In this document: in pieces, positions 17,401 through 19,856 of the stretch | Position numbering within the stretch: position 1 is the first letter of the stretch | Layout of the letters: each line of letters opens with the position of its first letter | NCBI GenBank assembly: GCA_900543515.1 | Contig: UQRW01000037.1 | Span: 1 to 19,856 of the forward strand | DNA from: an uncultured Collinsella sp. | GTDB taxonomy: Bacteria > Actinomycetota > Coriobacteriia > Coriobacteriales > Coriobacteriaceae | Reading direction: 5' to 3' | Length of the DNA stretch: 19,856 nucleotides | Notes under the pieces: model-generated | Databases searched by the model: none | Told to the model about the DNA's origin: nothing | The model's input: only the letters and a program-made list of their open reading frames with translations | Translations under genes and position numbers: made by a program

Positions 17401-17481
17401 AGCTTCAGCTTTGAGGTGTCCCTGCGACCGCTGACGTCTGCCGATCTGGCTCAGGCGCTGGCACCCATTAAGGAGGCATAA
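14473..17481 (+). CDS. ebgA: Beta-galactosidase, glycoside hydrolase family 2 (EbgA/LacZ type)
   Basis: Hydrolyses terminal beta-galactosides such as lactose; no signal peptide, so cytoplasmic. The 1002-residue protein has the family layout: sugar-binding jelly roll (about 40-220), Ig-like domain, TIM barrel (about 310-600), a further Ig-like domain, and the C-terminal small-chain domain (about 710-990, with EWYGHGPGENYPDS). The acid/base is Glu435 (WSMGNESGYG) and the nucleophile Glu497 (INCEYGHSMGN). RTSHYANDPRFYELCDEYG and AETDMESHGF are also typical. The ATG has GAAGGAG 7 bases upstream. I use ebgA rather than lacZ because an EbgC-like gene follows after 3 bases and an APC permease after that, as in the E. 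coli ebg cluster. Three operators upstream indicate repression by the divergent LacI-family protein. Confidence 0.95.
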   Translation: MDTINDWENQALTHRNRLAPHAYFMGYETADLAATYSRELSRGFVQLSGSWQFRLFEGPAAVSNEELSTYEPEWDHVEVPHLWQVDGYGNLAYTDEGFPFPVDQPFVPSDDPTGVYQRIVNLPAVPAGAREIIRFDGIESYGELYVNGQFIGMTKGSRLSAEFDVTDALVEGDNLFAVKVLQYSDGSYIEDQDMWWASGIFRDVYLMQRPAAHLVDFRFRTHREGDAALITLDTVAEGATRVVFTLSDGENVVATGECVDGHAECSVTDAHFWNPEDPFLYDLTFEVYDGDQVSEYVPHRQGLAEVTVEGNHIYLNGTYFKMHGVNRHDHDDHKGRAVGLDRMRRDLELMKQHNINAVRTSHYANDPRFYELCDEYGIMLVAETDMESHGFENIGNIALVTDDPAWEPAYVDRIERLVMQERNHACIIMWSMGNESGYGCNIRAMYAKAHELDGRPVHYEEDRNADTVDVISTMYSRVSQMNDFGEHPFPKPRINCEYGHSMGNGPGGLSEYQEVFDRWDCIQGQFIWEWCDHGLAAVTEDGVAYDMYGGDNGDYPNNSNFCIDGMVFPWQQPSPGLTEYGQVICPVRMAYDAEAGELTVTNKRWFTTLEDVCLSAETLVDGDVVCRKTLMPGAVAPGESVQLPLVIHEAAVGETLLTVRAYTMAAHVWCEPMFQLGASQFAIANHSAPAIAAPARPELTVEETEQEIHIHSLNGELTFSKVNGTVSEWKASGRDVMASGPQVGFWHPLVDNHAQEYDSLWKDNFIDVMQTSTRKVTWKQDGNVVVVTVSQRIAPPVRAFGMRVELVYTVLPSGRVDLKVSGEPYGDYSDIIPRIGISFEVPGCDRAVEWYGHGPGENYPDSLRANPVGHYRTTVDDMFTPYVMPQDCANREGTRWVALRSSHGDGLVVTRPSNAASNPFSFSAWPYSCEAIDNAKHVYDLVKGDTVTVNINDQLLGLGSNSWGSEVLDSYRTRFESFSFEVSLRPLTSADLAQALAPIKEA

Positions 17482-17484
17482 GTC

Positions 17485-17940
17485 ATGCATATCTTTAACT
17501 CGCGTGCCGATTTCGACGCCCAGATGAAGTCCGTCAAGAAGTGGATGCGTACCGGTCAGGCACTCGACGGCGTTTCTGAACTGCAGCACGATGTGGCGTA
17601 CTCTATCGGCGACTCGCTGGTGTATTGGTGGGTGAACGCCCACGAGGCGGCTACTGCCGATCTGGTCGGTCACCGTCGCTACCATGCCGTGCTCGCCCCG
17701 CTCGACGGCAATCTGACCGTTGAGGTGGCTTCCAAGGCCGATCTTACCTGTACGCGCGCCTACAGCGATATCGATGATCGCGAGCGCTTTGAGGGTACGG
17801 GGGAGACCGTGACGATTCCCACCGGCGGCGTTGCCGTCGTCGAAATTGACGAGGCCTACCGTGTCGTGGCCGATGCCGCGGATCCCCGCGTCGTGGTACT
17901 GCACGTGACAGTCGAAGGTTATTCTTTCCCCAACAAGTAG
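17485..17940 (+). CDS. ebgC: EbgC-like beta-galactosidase subunit (YhcH/YjgK/YiaL family)
   Basis: A 151-residue protein of the YhcH/YjgK/YiaL cupin-like family, nearly the size of E. coli EbgC (149 residues), which is the small subunit needed for full activity of the EbgA beta-galactosidase. Visible features include LQHDVAYSIGDSLVYWWVNAHEA, an RRYHAVLAPLDG segment (often RxYxD/H in the family) and VVEIDEAYRVVADAADP near the C-terminus. The AAGGAGG ribosome binding site lies within the last codons of ebgA and the ATG follows the ebgA stop by 3 bases, so the two are cotranscribed and probably translationally coupled. A role as partner of EbgA is inferred from position and family; some relatives are sugar isomerase-like proteins. 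Confidence 0.88.
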   Translation: MHIFNSRADFDAQMKSVKKWMRTGQALDGVSELQHDVAYSIGDSLVYWWVNAHEAATADLVGHRRYHAVLAPLDGNLTVEVASKADLTCTRAYSDIDDRERFEGTGETVTIPTGGVAVVEIDEAYRVVADAADPRVVVLHVTVEGYSFPNK

Positions 17941-17973
17941 TATTCGTCCGCCTGGGCGTTTGCTTCGCGCCGT

Positions 17974-18057
17974 TAAGGGGGATGGCTTTGTTGACTCCCT
18001 TTTCCCCATTCCCCTTAGCAGGTGCGCCGTCCGTGTTTGCACTTGCAGCTCGGACGG
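17974..18057 (+). other. Two hairpins between ebgC and the permease
   Basis: TAAGGGGGATGG (17974-17985) pairs with CCATTCCCCTTA (18006-18017), with one G-T wobble. CCGTCCG (18027-18033) pairs with CGGACGG (18051-18057), enclosing TGCA-CT-TGCA, and is followed by GTTTAG. They sit in the 153-base gap after ebgC. They could attenuate or end ebgAC transcription, but neither has a long T run. Confidence 0.45.
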
Positions 18058-18093
18058 GTTTAGATGACATTTAACAGATGATTGGGAGGGCTT

Positions 18094-19557
18094 ATGAGCT
18101 CTGAAAAACGAGGAACGATTGGTTCGTTCGCTCTGCTGGGCATGACGGTCGCCGCCGTGTTCGGTATCAAGAACATCATCAACAACAACGCGGCCATCGG
18201 CTTGGCAGCTGCGCCGTCGTTCTTCTTCGCCACGCTTTTGTACTTTGTCCCCTATACCCTGGTTACCGCCGAGTTCGTCGGCCTCAACAAGGACTCCGAG
18301 TCTGGCGTGTACGCATGGGTTAAGACCTCGATGGGTGGTCGCTGGGCGTTCCTGACGGCATTTAGCTACTGGTTCGTTAACCTGTTCTTCTTTGCGTCCG
18401 TCCTGCCCAACGTCATCATCTACGCGAGCTACGTGTTCTTTGGTGCCAACGCCGAGCTTTCGCAGCTGTGGATCACCATTATCGAGATCGTCGTCTTTGC
18501 TATCGCCACGTGGGTTTCGACCAAGGGCGCTAAGTGGATCGGCTCCATTTCCTCCTTCGGTTCGACCGCGGCTCTCGGCCTGACCGCCGTGTTCATCCTG
18601 CTGTCCCTGGCTGCTGCCTTTGGCGGCGTTGAGTTCGCTACGGCTCCTACTCCCGCTAACATGGCTCCCGACATGAGCAACTTCGCAACTGCGTGGGGCT
18701 TCTTCGGTACGCTTGCCTGGATCATCCAGGGCGTTGGCGGCGCTGAGTCTGTCGGCGTGTTCCTTAACGACCTTAAGGGTGGCGTCAAGGCCTTCGTGCG
18801 CACCGTCGTTATCGCCGGCCTGACCATCGGCCTTCTGTATGCAGGCGCTTCGCTGCTGGTTAACCTGTTCATCCCCGAGGGCGGCGTTGCCATCTCCACC
18901 GGTATCTTCGACGTATTCGGCGCTGTCTTTGCCCACTTTGGCATTCCCATGGAAGTGTCTACGCGCGCCATCGGCTTGATCCTTCTCGCCGCCACGCTGG
19001 GCTCCCTCATGATGTGGACCTCTGCTCCCATCAAGGTTTTCTTCACCGAGATCCCCAAGGGCGTCTTTGGTAGCAAGATCGTCGAGCTCAACGAGCATGG
19101 CATTCCTGCCCGCGCTGCTTGGCTGCAGTTCGCCATCGTCGTCCCCATCCTGATCATTCCGGCCCTGGGCTCCGGTAACCTCGACGACCTGCTCATGATC
19201 GTTACCAACATGACTGCTGCCACCGCTCTGCTCCCACCGCTGCTGATTTTGCTTGCCTACTTTATGCTGCGCAAGAACTTTGATGCCGCTCCCCGTGGCT
19301 TCCGCATGGGTTCGCGCAGCTTTGGCCTGGTCGTTGCCGCATTCCTGCTTGTGGTCTTCTGCTTCGTGCTTATCTGCGGCACCATTCCGCTCGATCAGCC
19401 GCTGTGGCTGACGCTGGTCTACAACGTTGGCGGCGTGGTTGTCTTCTTGGGCCTTGCCGTGATGTGGTACAACCGCTACATCAACCGCCTGCGCGAGACC
19501 GATCCCGAGGCTGCCGAGAGCGAGCTGCGCCCCTCCGTCCTCGACATGATGGAGTAG
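18094..19557 (+). CDS. APC-family permease (YgjI/YjeM-like)
   Basis: A 487-residue inner-membrane transporter of the amino acid-polyamine-organocation superfamily, glutamate:GABA antiporter-like branch. It has about 12 hydrophobic segments. The start (GSFALLGMTVAAVFGIKNIINN) carries the helix 1 glycine-containing unwound region, followed by the family-like PYTLVTAEFVGLNKDSESGVYAWVK and later VGGAESVGVFLNDLKGG. The substrate cannot be read from sequence; amino acids are usual for the branch. It follows ebgC at 153 bases with two hairpins between, so it may be in the ebg transcript or partly uncoupled. In E. coli, ygjI, also an APC permease, follows ebgC. The start at 18094 has GGGAGGG a few bases upstream; a TTG at 18082 in frame has no such site. 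Confidence 0.88.
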   Translation: MSSEKRGTIGSFALLGMTVAAVFGIKNIINNNAAIGLAAAPSFFFATLLYFVPYTLVTAEFVGLNKDSESGVYAWVKTSMGGRWAFLTAFSYWFVNLFFFASVLPNVIIYASYVFFGANAELSQLWITIIEIVVFAIATWVSTKGAKWIGSISSFGSTAALGLTAVFILLSLAAAFGGVEFATAPTPANMAPDMSNFATAWGFFGTLAWIIQGVGGAESVGVFLNDLKGGVKAFVRTVVIAGLTIGLLYAGASLLVNLFIPEGGVAISTGIFDVFGAVFAHFGIPMEVSTRAIGLILLAATLGSLMMWTSAPIKVFFTEIPKGVFGSKIVELNEHGIPARAAWLQFAIVVPILIIPALGSGNLDDLLMIVTNMTAATALLPPLLILLAYFMLRKNFDAAPRGFRMGSRSFGLVVAAFLLVVFCFVLICGTIPLDQPLWLTLVYNVGGVVVFLGLAVMWYNRYINRLRETDPEAAESELRPSVLDMME

Positions 19558-19606
19558 CGGCTAGGATTAATCTGCGGCTGTGGAATAAATCGATCCCCTT
19601 TCCTAG

Positions 19607-19641
19607 GGAGGGGCCTTACGAGGCCCCTCCTTTTGTGTTTT
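19607..19641 (+). terminator. Intrinsic terminator after the permease
   Basis: GGAGGGGCC (19607-19615) pairs with GGCCCCTCC (19622-19630) around a TTACGA loop, followed by TTTTGTGTTTT. It lies 50 bases past the permease stop and closes the ebg cluster. Confidence 0.9.
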
Positions 19642-19856
19642 GGGGCATGGTTTTGGACCCTGTGGGCAAAAAATGCCAAATATGAGTACTGCTGCAAAAG
19701 AGGTGTCATATTTTTCGGCCTATTCGGAGCAAAATGGGCTCAAAATCAATTTATCTAACCCCCTTTGAAGGGCGTTTGACGGCTTTCAACCTCTTCGAAT
19801 CGGTCGCGCGCGCAGACGTGGTGTAAGAGTGTCCTGAGGTCCGTCGCTGCAAGTCC
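19642..19856. other. Gene-free end of the window
   Basis: No gene is seen. The stretch is AT-richer than its neighbours and has a small dyad, CCCTT-TG-AAGGG, near 19763. It may be the upstream region of a gene beyond the window. Its GCAAAAAA...GCTGC...GGCC spacing loosely resembles 4811-4865; too weak to call a repeat. Confidence 0.4.

Noticed and set aside
16405..19098. An 897-codon minus-strand open frame opposite ebgA, ebgC and the permease
   Set aside because: Spans three well-supported genes on the other strand; no domain recognised.

Overview
The window is high-GC bacterial chromosome with short intergenic gaps and strong purine-rich ribosome binding sites. Gene content (lactate racemase locus, PEP carboxylase, ebg-type beta-galactosidase) and protein style suggest a gut Coriobacteriia member, most likely Collinsella or a close relative. 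That assignment is inferred from gene content, not from a marker gene.

Layout. (1) 94-4478, plus strand: hisS (histidyl-tRNA synthetase) and ppc (PEP carboxylase). (2) 4479-5359: a long gene-free stretch holding a 127-bp nested inverted repeat, a decayed relative of it, and several small dyads upstream of larA. (3) 5360-9979: a lactate racemase locus in two converging halves. larA (racemase) and larD (lactic acid/glycerol channel) are on plus; larB, a short larC and a tetR regulator are on minus. A second 115-bp nested inverted repeat sits between the halves. (4) 10094-12773: divergent serB and aspS. (5) 12797-13073: an aspS terminator, then a cluster of hairpins sharing arm and flank sequences. 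(6) 13080-19557: a LacI-type repressor divergent from a beta-galactosidase operon (ebgA, ebgC) followed by an APC-type permease. The intergenic region holds three identical palindromic operators.

How it works together. LarB and LarC make the nickel-pincer nucleotide cofactor that LarA needs to interconvert L- and D-lactate, and LarD probably passes lactic acid across the membrane. LarC here lacks its usual C-terminal (LarC2) domain, and no larE is present, so the cofactor pathway is incomplete in this window. The ebg cluster would hydrolyse beta-galactosides under LacI-family control. PEP carboxylase supplies oxaloacetate; hisS, aspS and serB are housekeeping genes.

Most unusual: two nested inverted repeats sharing 12-nt internal linkers while their stems differ but stay perfectly paired; a LarC1-only protein with tetR 2 nt behind it; the three-operator ebg promoter; and the hairpin cluster after aspS.
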